Source: Utricularia gibba
Lineage: Eukaryota; Streptophyta; Magnoliopsida; Lamiales; Lentibulariaceae
DNA length: 64,000 nt
Reading direction: 5' to 3'
Assembly (NCBI GenBank): GCA_002189035.1
Contig: NEEC01000011.1
Location: 496,001 to 560,000, forward strand
Shown here in pieces: positions 32,945-45,068 of this stretch. Within the stretch, counting starts at the first letter, position 1. Each line of letters starts with the position of its first letter. The translations under genes and the position numbers were made by a program. A model generated the notes under the pieces. The model saw only the letters and a program-made list of their open reading frames with translations. It had not been told where the DNA came from and made no database searches.

Positions 32945-33740
32945 ACTTCTTGGGCATAGAAGTGACAAAAATTGAAGACAACACATTCCTATCACATATG
33001 AAATATTCTAAAGAACTGATAAAAATATTTAAACTTGAGAAAGCAAAACATACATTTCTACTCATCCCACCAGATTGCAAACCATTTTGTAGATGAAGTT
33101 ACATAAAGAATAATTGCTGATCCTAAGAATGTACTATAAGATTTGGGCTACAAAAGCATAATTGGGATAGTTATGTATCTTACTAACATTATGCTAGATG
33201 TAGCCTTCATAGTAAACTTACTATCGAGTGTCTTGAGAGTTTTAAAATGCATCATAAGTACTCTGAAACATGGATTATTATTGTGCAAAAAATACTAACA
33301 TTATTCTGAAGTGTAAAATAGTGATTCCACAAGAGATAACAAAGATACCAAATCAAAGAGTGCATACCTCTTTATGCTTGGCGACACTACAATTCTATGG
33401 AGCAATAAAAAACAAGTGAGCATCACACACTCATCGATCAAGTAGAGTATATGTCCCATATAGGTGCTACAAATCATATAATCTGTATTCAAAAAATTCT
33501 ATCAGATTCAACCACTGATGTTGTTAAAGCCACACCACCATAATCGACAACAAGTCAACAGTCAATATGGGAAAGAAGTCAATTCATTTTGGAAGAATCA
33601 AACATATATACATGAGAAATGTCACAAACCATCAAATTAAGCTTGAATATGTACCTTTAGAAGACTAAATTGCAGATATTCATATTAAGTTTCGTGTTAT
33701 ACATACATATATGTTTAAAGAATGTAAATTTTGATGTATG
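32945..33740 (+). pseudogene. Older copia RT-RNase H, right part
   Basis: It resumes with FLGIEVTKIEDNTFLSHMKY then SKELIKIFKLEKAKH, the RT stretch following the half-motif ending at 26149; the frame is continuous once the element and one ACTTC copy are set aside. RNase H codons appear at 33315-33490: SDSTRDNKDTKSKSAYLF, MLGDTTILWSNKKQ, SITHSSI and, after a frame slip, EYMSHIGATNHI. Many stops are present. This is the host of the younger insertion. Confidence 0.8.
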
Positions 33741-34520
33741 ATTATGAGTTCATATTGAATATTCGAGATTACTTTATTATGATCTCGTTTAATGGATTAG
33801 AAGTATATAACTTTATTTTAATATTAGTTATTAAATTATACCCAATTGACTGAATTTTTTAGGATTTAAGATAGACAAATTGAATCAAAAACATGAAATT
33901 CCAATGGAGTATGGCATTACTAGAGTATTGACGATGTTCAACCTGAATTGCATTCATGTGATCATCTCGATGGTTCATTTTAAATCGCTCGATAAGCAAT
34001 CAAAGTGACATTGCATTTTCTACTTCTAACATTTATTATGCAACTCTTGAACACCATCAACATTTCCCTTGGTGTCATGTCATCGGCTATTTAGATTTCC
34101 ATTGTTAATGTTTTAGATGTAAATGGGTATACTAAGAGATTTTTGAACTCATGATAATTTAAGAAAAAGAGCAAGAAACATTTGTAAAAAACATAAAATG
34201 AGTTGGCAATAGCCAAATACAAGCAGGAGACCCTACAAAGAAGTTGCAAGTCTCTTCGAGAAATAACAAAAGGTTATTAATGTGTGTGATGAGAAAAAAG
34301 TTGAACTTACAAAAAGGGCAATTTTTATCAGTGCTGCAAAGGTTGATTTACTTGAGATCTATCATGTAAGCAAGGTAACGAAAGAGAAATTCATGGACAA
34401 TTAGCTGAGTTTTTTAAGACATGAGTGGTGCTATTCGTGAAAATTTAGTTATTTTTTGTAAAAGTTGAACACAATTAACTTTTCATAATCTTTTTATTAC
34501 GTTATAATGTGAAATTATCT
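33741..34520. other. Unassigned DNA after copia relic
   Basis: AT-rich, no gene recognised; could include the 3' end of the older copia element, but no LTR is identified. Confidence 0.4.
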
Positions 34521-34695
34521 AATTACTTTAATTACACATTGTTTTCTATTATGGCAATCAGAAATCACCACTAGATAGGCATATGAGAATTCATATGTGT
34601 AATTACGTTAATTACACATTGTTTTGCATTACGGCGATCAGAAATCACCACTAGATACGCATATGAGAATTCATATGTTAATTATACATTGCTTT
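34521..34695. repeat. 80-bp tandem duplication
   Basis: 34521-34600 and 34601-34680 are near-identical (AATTAC.TTAATTACACATTG ... CATATGAGAATTCATATG), with the start of a third copy at 34681. Each unit holds the palindromic CATATGAGAATTCATATG. Confidence 0.8.
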
Positions 34696-35640
34696 TCGTG
34701 TAAGAAGTGACCGAAGAGGCATGTTTGAACGAAAAGAATCCTAGATACAGAATGCTCAGGAAGAAAATCCATAAAAGAAAGGTGGAGGATAGGGCAAGGT
34801 GTGGAGCATCTAGGTACATAATGCTTGGAATGAGTTGTTGGTTTAATGAAAAACCAGGCAAGAAGTGCATAAAATGATATTTCCTTAAATACAGAATCAA
34901 GGTTGAAAATGTAGGAAGGTGCTTGCTCATAAAGAAGGCCTAGACATGAAGTATCCAAAAAGATATCATATCTAGGAAGGTGCTTTCTTATGCAGAAGGC
35001 CTAGACATGAAATATCTTAAAAGATATCACTTTACAGAAACGACTTGGTTATGAAGTGCATAGAAAGGACTATTTGCATAATAAGAACTCAAGAAAAAAG
35101 CACATGAGAAACATCATTTACTTGTCAAAGGCCCAAATAGAGTAGCACTTTAGTAAATGACTAAGAGTTGAGTGATAGGGAACAATCTCCTACTTAATGA
35201 GGATTCAGGGAGGGTTATTAAAGAGGTAGAGACCAATGAAGCAGGTGCTCTAGAAGTATACATCCTAGCATCTGGATGTATAGGACTAGAAGGCGTCCAA
35301 CAATCTAGCATTTGGATTTATAGGATTGAAGAAGAAACAAAAGAACCTAGCATCTATGGAGAAGAGTGTTGGGCCACCATTTGTATAGGGCTCAGCCAGA
35401 TATTTAGGCACCAGGCTAAAGACCTTTCCAGATGGTAACGACATAGCAAGTGTTAAGGAGTTGAGGGTGAGAGAAAAATATGAAAAAGATCCATATTTAC
35501 CCCTACTTCACCACCTTACAAGATGTATGGTGCCAATGTTCAAGCTCTACTCATCTTTGAGGAAAAGATTCAAAAACATATTGGATCTAGAGGAAGAAAC
35601 TGAAAAATCACTTGACTTATCAACATTTGTGAGAGTATCT
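34696..35640. repeat. Degenerate repeats (GAAGGCCTAGACATGAA type)
   Basis: GCTTTCTTATGCAGAAGGCCTAGACATGAAATATC and GCTTGCTCATAAAGAAGGCCTAGACATGAAGTATC at about 34920-35015 are two units of a degenerate repeat. A related style of sequence (AAGACCTGGGTATGTAGTAC, AGCACGAAGTGTCTAAGAAG) recurs at 52190-52440. Frames at 35172-35646 have no recognisable match. Confidence 0.45.
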
Positions 35641-35649
35641 TTCTAAAGA

Positions 35650-35960
35650 AGAACTCACAGATGTTGCTTTCAAAATCTATAAATCAAAGAAATCAAAGTT
35701 TATGCCAACTTGATGCTGCATTATAAAAGAAGCATATGAAGGTGTCTTAGGCTGTGAAACTCCCAAAGAAACATTGATATTATTTCAGAAAATCTAATTT
35801 AAAAATGCCAAGAGTCAAGACACATAGATTGCTCACCAATGGAGAGCTCTCATCAACTTCTAAATGACACCTATAGACTCCATCCAGCATTTCTTGACTT
35901 GATAATAATTGGTGTAAAAACTGAAGCTACTAGGATTCACATTAGATGAAGATTGATTAA
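35650..35960 (+). pseudogene. Possible copia gag relic
   Basis: CCIIKEAYEGVLGCETPKET (about 35718-35775) recalls the UBN2-type Gag stretch with 'xxGCExAKEAWD'. Stops flank it. It may belong with the copia pol relic at 36.9-37.8 kb. Weak call. Confidence 0.35.
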
Positions 35961-36440
35961 AGTATATTTTACTAAGTGCTTGATGTCATGCATATAATTA
36001 AAGTTTGACTTTTTGATTGTTACAAGTTACTTGCGAATAGTTATTGACAATGAGCTACTAGAAAACTCATTAGAAATTGACCCCTTTCAAAGGTTAGATG
36101 TTGCCAGTAACATATATTTCAAGCCATTCTAAGTGTAAAGCCCTTACTTTGTGCAAGTTGTCCTCTTCTCCCTTGTTTGACTGCCTCCTCTCCTCTCCAA
36201 TAGCTCATGATTCTGCCCAAATTGTCTAATCCTCTTATTTATAATCATAGTTCGATCTATCAGGCCCCTCCTAAGCCTATCAAACCTAGTCTAATAACTT
36301 TACACCTTACACTCAAACTTAGACTAGCCTTTCTACCTAATAGACCAAGTCTCTTGTCATCAAATGGAGCCTAATGCTAGTCACCTCTTGCCCATCCCCA
36401 TCAGGGGTATTACAATAAATGTAATATTCTATACCCATCT
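35961..36440. other. Unassigned DNA
   Basis: No coding or structural signal recognised; a pyrimidine-rich stretch lies at 36150-36400. Confidence 0.4.
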
Positions 36441-36552
36441 TGTATAATATTGTCCGTTTTGAAGATTCAATTTTCATGCTTTTACTTTTCCCTATTTGTA
36501 TAATATTGTCCGTTTTGAAGATTCAATTTTCATGCTTTTACTTTTCCCTATC
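36441..36552. repeat. Perfect 56-bp tandem duplication
   Basis: 36441-36496 and 36497-36552 are the same apart from the last base or two (TGTATAATATTGTCCG ... ACTTTTCCCTAT). The near identity suggests a recent event. Confidence 0.85.
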
Positions 36553-36899
36553 TTTGGCCTGCATTTCCAAAAGATCATCTATTCTTAAATTATTTTAGGC
36601 CAAACATACTCAACTTTAGAGTTCCTATCAAAGACATGCTTGACAAAGTGCCTTGTGCACGATTTACATGGTCATTTTACTCAATCACATCCTTTTTCTC
36701 ATTCATAACTGATATGAGAAACAACGAGAAGGCAAAACTAAGAATCTAACTCACATCCAATATGCAATATATCAAATTCTCATGTACTAAAAGATTGATG
36801 GTAAAATCGTAAGGGAATTCATGATTTTTGTTTTAAAAAAAATAGCACTATGAGCAAGTCTGTACTTTGAAAAAATAAGTCATTGCTCATGTTCGGAAG

Positions 36900-37815
36900 T
36901 ACCTATTTAGAAAAAAAAATGGGAGTCTAAACATCAATCTCAATGCATAGTCTCTTGCCAAAGTATTGGTGAATGTATCTTTTGAAAACATGAATAAAAT
37001 GAAACATCTTCACATAATATCGATATCCTAATATTAAGAAAATATATGATTTCACTGCAACTACAAATTTCAATAATAAGTTGACTTGACTTCTAGATAG
37101 TCTATACTTTAATCATATATCTAATGATGAGTCAATCTTTAAAAGCTATTTACCACTAATAGAAAATGAGATACAAATAACCAATGGAACTCACGTAATC
37201 ATTCTTGGGAAAGGAAATATCAAGATGGTGACTATAGACAAAAGCATAATCATCATAGGCATCTTCTATATGCCAATAACTTCTCGTAACTCACTCAGTC
37301 TTCGTCACCTTGTAAGTTAAAATTTGAAATATTATTTGCTTATTATATGTGTACTATCTCTGATTCTGTAGGAAATAATGCAAAAGAAATCCTAATGATA
37401 AACAATATGTGTGCTATAAATTTTCTAAGAGAAAAACAAGAACTTAATGAGATATTTTTAAAAGCTGAAAAAAAGGAAATAGGTCATGGAAAATACTATT
37501 GTGTTATTTGTCAATATGGAGACCTTTGAGTACATCACATGGACTTCTGAAATGCCTCTTAAGATCATCCATTTTGATATATGTGATCCAATTCAGCTTG
37601 TTCACAAGTGGAAAATAGATACTTTATACTATTCATTCACGATTGCACAAAGCATAGTTGGGTATATTTCATGAAAACTCAAGGTGAAGTGGTATTTAAG
37701 AGTAAAATCTTTACAAAAATGGTAGAAAATCAAAGTGGACATAAAATCAAGCTCCTCAATTAAGACAATAAAGGAGAATATATTCTTTATGAGCTAACAT
37801 ATTTATGTGAAAAAT
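36900..37815 (+). pseudogene. Copia protease-integrase relic
   Basis: GNIKMVTIDKSIIIIGIFY (about 37212-37270) fits the post-protease stretch. IIHFDICDPIQLVHKWKID (37567-37620) is the first integrase Asp block. In another frame FMKTQGEVVFKSKIFTKMVE then SGHKIKLLN and DNKGEYILYELTYLCEKLM continue to the second Asp block. Frame slips and stops are frequent. It is cut off by the hAT-related segment at ~37820. Confidence 0.7.
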
Positions 37816-38429
37816 TAATGGTTTAAAAAATGGACCAGGCCACCTGGTCCGATCGGAAAAAACGGGAACCGGTCTTTGGATGGGTTCCATTTCAATAAAA
37901 GTTGGTAGATTATGGTTTTTGTGAGCATGTGACAAAAAACAAGCTAAATTCTCTATTTCTACTCCTCTTTCCTGGGATTTGTGGGATCTTTGGTCCAATT
38001 ATTTTGGTGGTTTTCAAACAAACAGTTACAATGGATATTGATGCTTCTACAACTAGTATGCATTTTTTGATTACCTCTTTTCGAATTTTTGCTTAAATGG
38101 TTGAACTTGAACCTTGTTAAGCTTTTGTTTATTTTAAGTAAATTAATGTAAATAGATTTCAATTGTACTTCCAATTCTGTATTATTCCACTTTATATTAA
38201 CAATTTAGTATAAAATTTAGGTTGCATCAGATTATTCTATGCAGTATTTTTTTTCTTGGGGGTTTAGTTTTTTTATTCTATTATTATTGTTGCATAATGA
38301 TTTATTTGTTGTGTGTATATCTGTTGGATGATTTTACTCAAGATTAATGACTATGCTATAAGTTCAGTTTAGTGAAAAATTATTACTGAAAATATTTATT
38401 CATCATTGGTTTCTTTTTTTTTTTTTACA
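37816..38429. other. Possible 5' end region of hAT relic
   Basis: GGTCC/GGAACC-type motifs at 37825-37890 (GGACCAGGCCACCTGGTCC, a near-perfect palindrome, and GGGAACCGGTC) resemble hAT subterminal repeats. No zinc-finger exon is clear. The rest is AT-rich. Confidence 0.4.
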
Positions 38430-40145
38430 ATAGGCATGGATTTTGATGCTTCTCTAATTGGTGTTGATGAGCATAAAAAAAGAGTCAAATATAATATTGC
38501 TTGGCAATATACAAGTATTTTAATTAGTAATGGAAAAAAAAAGACTGACTTTTTTATTATGTGGTCTTAGTTATGCTGGTACAGGGATTAATTGGATGAA
38601 AAAGCATTTCACTAACGAAGTTGGTGATATAGCATCCTAAAAAAAGGCTCCAGCTAGTGTTAGAAATGAAATGAAGAAAGCATTGGCTGAAATTTCTGGT
38701 AAAAAAAGGCAACTAGTGTTATTATACAGATGGATGATGAAACTATGGATGCATATGAGCTTGATTTTACTGATAATGTAAGCCTTGAATCTCCTATAGC
38801 AGATAGTGGAAAGAATGCAGCATTAGTTTCAAATTTTTCTAAGCCAAGGAAGATAAAGAAGAAAGTTGTGGTCAATAAATTAAGCAATGATGATAGGTTC
38901 TAGAAATCCTTGGAAAGTTTTTGAACAAGTGAAGTAGCAGTGAGAAAGGTAAAACATGAAATCGCCAAGTTTTTATGATTCATGCATATTAGTGAGTGTG
39001 GTCAAATTACGTCATTTTCGTACTATGATTGAAGATGCAATTTAATTAGGTCATGCTTTCACCATGCCAAGTTATTATGAGGTACGCATTCCTTTGCTTA
39101 GAGATGCTAAGAGAGAACTTGGATTGTGGATAGATAGTATTAACACTGAGTGGGCAGAAATTGGTTGCACAATAATGGCAGATGGATGGACTGATATGTT
39201 TTATAGAACTTTGATTAACTTTTTGATTTATTATCCTCGTGGAATTGTCTTTTATCACTCCATTGATGCTTCTAGCATTTCTAAGACTGCCAACAGGTTG
39301 TTTTTCTTGTTCATGAAGGTTATTAATTAGGTTGGAGTGGAAAATCTTGTACATGTGGTGATAGATAATGCTGCAAATTATGTAGTAGCTGCGAGAATGA
39401 TAGAAGATTGTTATCCAACAATTTCATGGTCTCCTTGTGCAGCTCATTGTTTGAATTTGATGCTACAAGGTATGAGCAAACTGAAGAGTACACGATCAAT
39501 TATTGATAAAGCATCAGCTTGTTCTAGGTTCATCTATGATTAATACACGATCAATTATTGATATTACTGAATTGGATGAGAAATCGTGTGGGGTGGACAG
39601 AAATTCTTAGACCTTGTACTACATGATTTGGTACAAGTTTCATTGCTCTTGAAAGTTTTTATAGTCATAAGTATGAGTTGCAAGCTTTAGCAACATTTAA
39701 GGATTTTCTATCATCAAAACTATCTAAAGATGCTGCTGGAGAGTTTCTCTTTAGTTGTGTTTGATCGTAAATTTATTGTTTAATTGTTGTAAAGATCATG
39801 AAACCATTAATTCGTCTTCTAAAAATAGTAGATGGGGATAAAAAGCCATCTATGGGTTATGTTTATGAAGGGGTGCACAAAGCTAGTGAAGGAATTAAGA
39901 CAATGTTTTTCAATAAATATCAGCTTTATACACCTTATTTGGAAATCGTGAACAAAAGATGACATTTTCAACTAAGAAAAAAATTACATGCTACAACTTA
40001 TTGGCTCAACCGTGCATTTCAGTATAACAAAGATCATTCACAAAAATTGAAAAGTGTTATGGATGAAGTTTTAGATGTAATTGCAAGTAAAGAATCAGAT
40101 GATCGTATTATTTATTTGGATGAAATGACTATGTTCTCTTAACAT
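38430..40145 (+). pseudogene. hAT transposase relic (DUF659 type)
   Basis: Blocks in order: NIAWQYTSILISNG at about 38497 (start of a BED-like region); PSYYEVRIPLLRDAKRELG (39066-39122); GCTIMADGWTDMFYRTLINF (39163-39225); YHSIDASSISKTANRLFFL; VVIDNAANYVVAARMIED; SWSPCAAHCLNLMLQGMSK; then a duplicated ACGATCAATTATTGAT(A) segment, and diverged C-terminal codons (KLKSVMDEVLDVIASKESDD) to ~40130. This is the DUF659/BED hAT class, with stops (e.g. 39328) and frame changes. No terminal dimerisation domain is recognised. Confidence 0.75.
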
Positions 40146-41214
40146 GTAGGAAGCTTTGGAAGCCTCTTGCATTTGAAGTAAGTACAATACAAAAATCATG
40201 TATTTATTATTTTAATTAAAACTTTGATTCCCATATGATTTATGCAAAATGTTAAATTATTCATAGTAATTATATGTTACAAAACTCTTGTTCTGCATTC
40301 TCAGTTGACATCGATAGCACCCATCAGGTTCTTTCCCTCTTGGGCCTCACAAAGAATAGATTCTCCCAGATTGCTCCATGTCATGATCCCTACTGTTCAT
40401 GCCTCGCCTTCTTGTAATTCAATGGACCCAACCAAGTTCTATTCAAGAAGAAACCCAAAGAAGGACGAGCCCAAAGAAAGGATAACCCAATGATTTAAGG
40501 CAAGGTGACTGCTGTTTGTAGAAATCGTGCTATCCCATCTTTTGCCTGGCTAGTCTGAGACTAGGCTATTTTGTAGAGAATATTCGTTGTAATGGGGTAT
40601 ATTTATGACCACTGCTGTGAGACCGATGATATTGAGTGCTATTTTCTCTTTTCCCTTATCTCTTTATCTCTTCCTACAATCCCAATTCTCCACACTCCAT
40701 TATTCTCTTTTGGATTTCTAAGTGAACATGGTCATGAGTTTTTCTATCCAACAATCAATTGTAGCATTACGATAGGATCATGATATGAATGCCTGAGTTT
40801 TTCATTAATTGGACCAACCTCTGTGCTAATACAATATTAAAAAAAGATGATCCATGTTTGCTCCGCAATCCTCTCAAGTGGCGCCTTGTAGTTGGGTACA
40901 CAACCAAGAATACAGTCAAGCCCGTACATCCTTGTATCTCAAGAGACTATCTCCAACAGCAGCAATCTCTGCAGCACGAACCGTGCAGTATTCTAAGTGG
41001 GAGCAGCCTTGTATGCGTCATCGTAGTGGCCACTCTGTAAAATGTCCACACTCTATGGAAAATGCAAAATGTATTCCATTCTGTACAGAAACAGGGAGCA
41101 AAATCCATGTGTCCCCCTCTCAGCACCTGATGGGGTAATGGACTTCATGCTCGTAAAACCTGCATGACTGAAAAAGAAGGGACTATAGCATGCACACAGA
41201 CAAACTTCAACTGC
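40146..41214. other. Spacer and probable NIPA 3' UTR
   Basis: Downstream of NIPA on the minus strand. 40790-41214 is less AT-rich and could be 3' UTR. Overlapping small frames here (40789-41138) have no match. Confidence 0.45.
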
Positions 41215-43327
41215 TCATGGATCCTGCTGCTCCTCACGTGGGAAAAACTCTCCATTCCCAGCACAAAGGCGGGCTGACAAAGTAGGCGAGGACAAGGGAC
41301 TATAAGTCGTGCCTATACACCAACTCTCAATCAGTAAACCATATGATTTAGCCTGTTCGAATCAACCTACTTGTGGGAAATCAGCACACCTCGAAATGAT
41401 GAATTCCTCTCAAAGTCTATTGTTGAGTTGAGCAAAATGGTTCCAGAGAGTACCACAAGGAATGCGCATATCTCTGATATAATAGCGCCAGCACTCTGGC
41501 CCTCCCAATCCTACAGCAAGGCGCCTTAGCATTCCAGTGGACATTTATGCAAAATAATGAGAAATAAAGTCATCTCATGCTGCCATATAAGTACAGTCTC
41601 TTGTACATGCCAAGATATAGCAGTGAATCCTGCCACATAGAATTACGTCTTGCTTGGAAAGTAGTATACATCTGAATTAACAAATAATACCTTGAACATG
41701 ATAACACTGGCAAGTATTGTGAGCGATGTGAAGAGGACGTAGTATATGGGAGAAACCACGGACGTGTTGAAGGTATCAAGCGCCTGAAACGGTGGACACA
41801 AGCTCAGTCAAGAAACAAAGGATGGATAAAAAAGGAACAAATATAGAGCTTTCTGTGTAAAGGCTTCGTTTTTCTGTTATCAATTAAAACTTACTTTATT
41901 AAGGTAATTCATCTGTGTGACGACACAAGTTACCACCACCAGCACAAAGAACCACGTCTCAGGGAAAAGTAGTTGGTTTTTTCCCTCGACAGTCAATTTA
42001 ATTGATGTCCCGAGGGCCTTAACACTCATAACCTGCAAATGGGGATGCAAATAAAAACTCGTTGAATGCTTTTTTGGCTATTGGGATAGGATTTTGAGAT
42101 AGACGGAATCTGTGTCATCGGATAGAATGGTCTCTATTTTAGGAGGAAGATCGATCCGGATCCACAATGAAAAAAACGTTATATGATGTTGCACATGCCG
42201 AGTAAATCAGCAACTAACAGAATGAAGAATTTACCGAGAGAGAGCCCATTAGAGAGCAAATACCGGTGTAAACAAGTACGTTGGTGTGGCCACATTGGGG
42301 GACAAAATAAAAAACAAGAATGAACACCAAGACCACAACTGATCCCACATAGAGCAGAAAGGCTGACAATAATCAAACAAAGTGAATCAGACGGCATTCT
42401 TCAAGATATATGATGATATAAGTAGTTATCTGACCTGGCTGTGCAGCCATATTCCATATTTGCTGGACTGAAGAGATTGCTTCCTCTTGTGGTGCATGTA
42501 TAACAATTATGACTGAACCAGCGATGCACAGTACACAGCCCAATATGCCCATCTGATGTAACTTTTCGTTCAACACAAAGTGAGCCAATACTGCACTGCA
42601 TTAGGGCTGCCCAATTCAAACCAGACAAATCTAAACATCAAACGCAGCCCTGAATTAAATTACCTGACAATGATACTCAGCGCACCAAGTGGTGTCACAA
42701 GAACTGCAGGGGCAAACGCATATGCCACAAAATTTGCAACTTCTCCAACAATCACTGTTACACGTATAGCAATACACAGCATAGTCAGAACCAGAATACA
42801 CTTCCACCACAGATCGATGTAAGCTTCATTTTATGATTCAAAACAATGACTCTTGATAATACACATCGTATCATCTTCCAAAGCGCAGATATGTTTTTAG
42901 AATCAATGATTTTCGTAATACACATCCAAGAAACAATCCAAAGCAATCTAATTTTATAGGAAGATAAAACCTACCCCTGGGAGGAGGCATACAGAAAGAT
43001 GCGGAAAAATTACACGACAAATGAGAGAAAGCAACTCACTCGTTGTCATTCCCAGCCACCAGAGAGGCTCCAGTAGATAAGAATACCCCCAATACCTAAC
43101 AATACCCATTCAACAAATCGGTATTACAAAAAATGAAGAACACTTCAACCTAAAACCGATTTTTTCGAACAGGAATAGGGAAGACAAGGACCCTAACCAG
43201 CCCGAACACCAGAAACAGCTGCAGCTCTCCGCAGCCCCTTCTTCTTGATAATAAAGCTCGCGCCGATAAACCCACTTGAGAGAAGAGCCAATATGCATCC
43301 TTTGAGATTGTCATGTGAAAAACCCAT
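41215..43327 (-). CDS. NIPA-type magnesium transporter, 9 exons, exon-2 frameshift
   Basis: Nine coding exons on the minus strand: 43198-43327, 43040-43095, 42664-42754, 42435-42595, 42235-42362, 41895-42032, 41691-41783, 41390-41510, 41215-41312, all with GT..AG introns in consistent phase except exon 1/2. Start [147 protein letters not shown]; ending [10 protein letters not shown]. About 338 residues and nine hydrophobic stretches fit the DUF803/NIPA family of Mg2+ transporters in plasma membrane and endosomes. The start of exon 2 is one base short (five G where the family's G-x-GG-Y needs another base). It is either a sequence error or an inactivating deletion. Confidence 0.9.
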
Positions 43328-43791
43328 TAGTATTTTATGTCTAAAAATCGGTTTCAGGTTTCGACAATTTCCCGATTCCGTTCTCCCTATTCTTTAAGGA
43401 AATCTTCAGATCGAATTGCGATCGCTCTATTCCGTGGTTGATCCTTTCCGTTTCTGGCCAATCTAAGCCTCTCCTCCATCTTGTTACTGTAATTTTCGCT
43501 GACAAAAAGCATGCATTGGCTGTAATACAATCCAACGACGGCGACGGTACTTCTTCTCTGTCTTGTCTGCAAAATTGTGCATGGGGGCATTCGTCTTTTG
43601 ACTTGCAGTTACACAAATAATAAATTTTATTACGAAAATGGAAGCTTTCTTTGACCCGACGCTTTCAGTCGGATCCAAAGACCAGAAAACGGGTAAACGG
43701 GCAGCAATTTAAATCGATGCCGGTGAAAATTGGAATTTGATTTCTCAGTAGATCTCAGCTTCTGGTGAATCAAACAAATCGCTTGTTGAGA
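43328..43791. promoter_or_regulatory. Bidirectional promoter between NIPA and FIS1
   Basis: 464 bp separate the two start codons on opposite strands. A CCAAT-type GGCCAATC is at 43457 and an AT-rich AATAATAAATTTTATTACG at 43616-43634, which could act as a weak TATA region for FIS1. Several frames on both strands through here are chance. Both 5' UTRs must fit in this interval unless there is further splicing. Confidence 0.6.
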
Positions 43792-45068
43792 ATGGAAATC
43801 GGGAAGATCTTCGAATCTGTCGGCAGTTTTTTCTCCGGTGGGGATCAGCTTCCTTGGTGCGACTCCGACATCGTGGCTGTAAGTATTTCTGTTGTTCTCG
43901 TCGTGTACATAAAGAATATTTTTGCCTTGAGGATGAATAAACTCGCGGAGTTTATTTATCGAAAATGGAATCATGAAATCCAAACGTTGTGTAGCTCAGG
44001 CTAGGCTTTATCTCTGAACATTGATTTGTTACGCTCCAGATATATCTATGGTTTCTGTATGCGCTTTTTGCCCTTGCTTAATAGGAGAGGAACTTAGATG
44101 GATGATCGCTGATTATTTCATGTCATACGCACAGGGCTGTGAACGCGAGATTCTTGAAGCTCAGAAAGGATCATCTGAGAAAGTGAAGAGTGAATGCATC
44201 ATGCGCCTGTGTTGGGCCCTTGTACATTCAAGGCGATCGGATGATGTGGAACGTGGAATTGCTATGCTTGAAGGTGATAATGAACGTCATCCCTTCCCTC
44301 CTCTCTTTCTTGTCGTGTGTTTGCAACTATGATTGAGGTTTCAAGATAGGAGTTGTGAGGTACAATAAAGTGGGTAATCCTCAATCTACATAGCTTAAAG
44401 GAAGAGATGAAATATCTGAATTGGTTTAATTTATCATCTGTAGCATGGTCTCCACTCTTTGTAAACCATGGTATTTCACTGTCTTAGTAAACATGGTCTC
44501 TCAACCTTTTTTTCTACGCCTTATCTATTCTTTCTTTTTGCGTTGGCAATTATCTCTTTTCTGCTGTAGTGGGTGTGTGGGAAATACCGCTAACTCCTGC
44601 CAACGTATATAACTTGTTATGTGCAGCTTCTTTGTCCAGTTCCAGCGACTCTTCACAGGTTAGGGAGAAACTTTATCTTCAGGCAGTTGGATATTACAGA
44701 AGTGGCGACTACCAGCGCAGCAGGCAGCTTATTGGGCGGTGTTTGGAGGTTCGTATTATCAGCTTCTCAATAGAATTACCTAAGAGTTCTATAATTGTAG
44801 ACTTATAAGTTGAAGGTTTCGCAATATTTTTCAGATTGCACCTGATTGGAGGCAGGCATTGACTCTGAAGAAAGCTATAGAAGATAAAATCACAAAAGGT
44901 ATGTCTTCTTTCTTGGCTGTAGCATCTACTTGTTTCCAACTGTGAAACCAGCTTCTTCAAGTACTCCTCCTTCCTCCAGATGGAATGATTGGCATCGGAA
45001 TCGCGGCAACAGCTGTTGGACTTGTAGCTGGTGGCATTGCGACAGCTATCGCAGCGCGCAAGAGGTGA
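43792..45068 (+). CDS. FIS1: Mitochondrial fission 1 protein (FIS1), 5 exons
   Basis: Exons 43792-43878, 44135-44273, 44627-44748, 44835-44898 and 44980-45068 join in phase to 166 codons plus stop. Start MEIGKIFESVGSFFSG, then LPWCDSDIVA/GCEREILEAQ, ECIMRLCWALVHSRR, DDVERGIAMLE, REKLYLQAVGYYRSGDYQRS, WRQALTLKKAIEDKITK, and a C-terminal membrane anchor IGIGIAATAVGLVAGGIATA followed by basic ARKR. Length and the two TPR-like helical repeats match plant FIS1A/BIGYIN. It is a tail-anchored outer-membrane protein of mitochondria and peroxisomes that recruits dynamin-related GTPases for fission. It appears intact. The start is the first ATG in frame; it shares a short divergent promoter with NIPA. 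Confidence 0.93.

Noticed and set aside
43630-43983. 117-codon minus frame over FIS1 exon 1 and the promoter
   Set aside because: Antisense shadow of FIS1 and its leader; no splice partners or homology.
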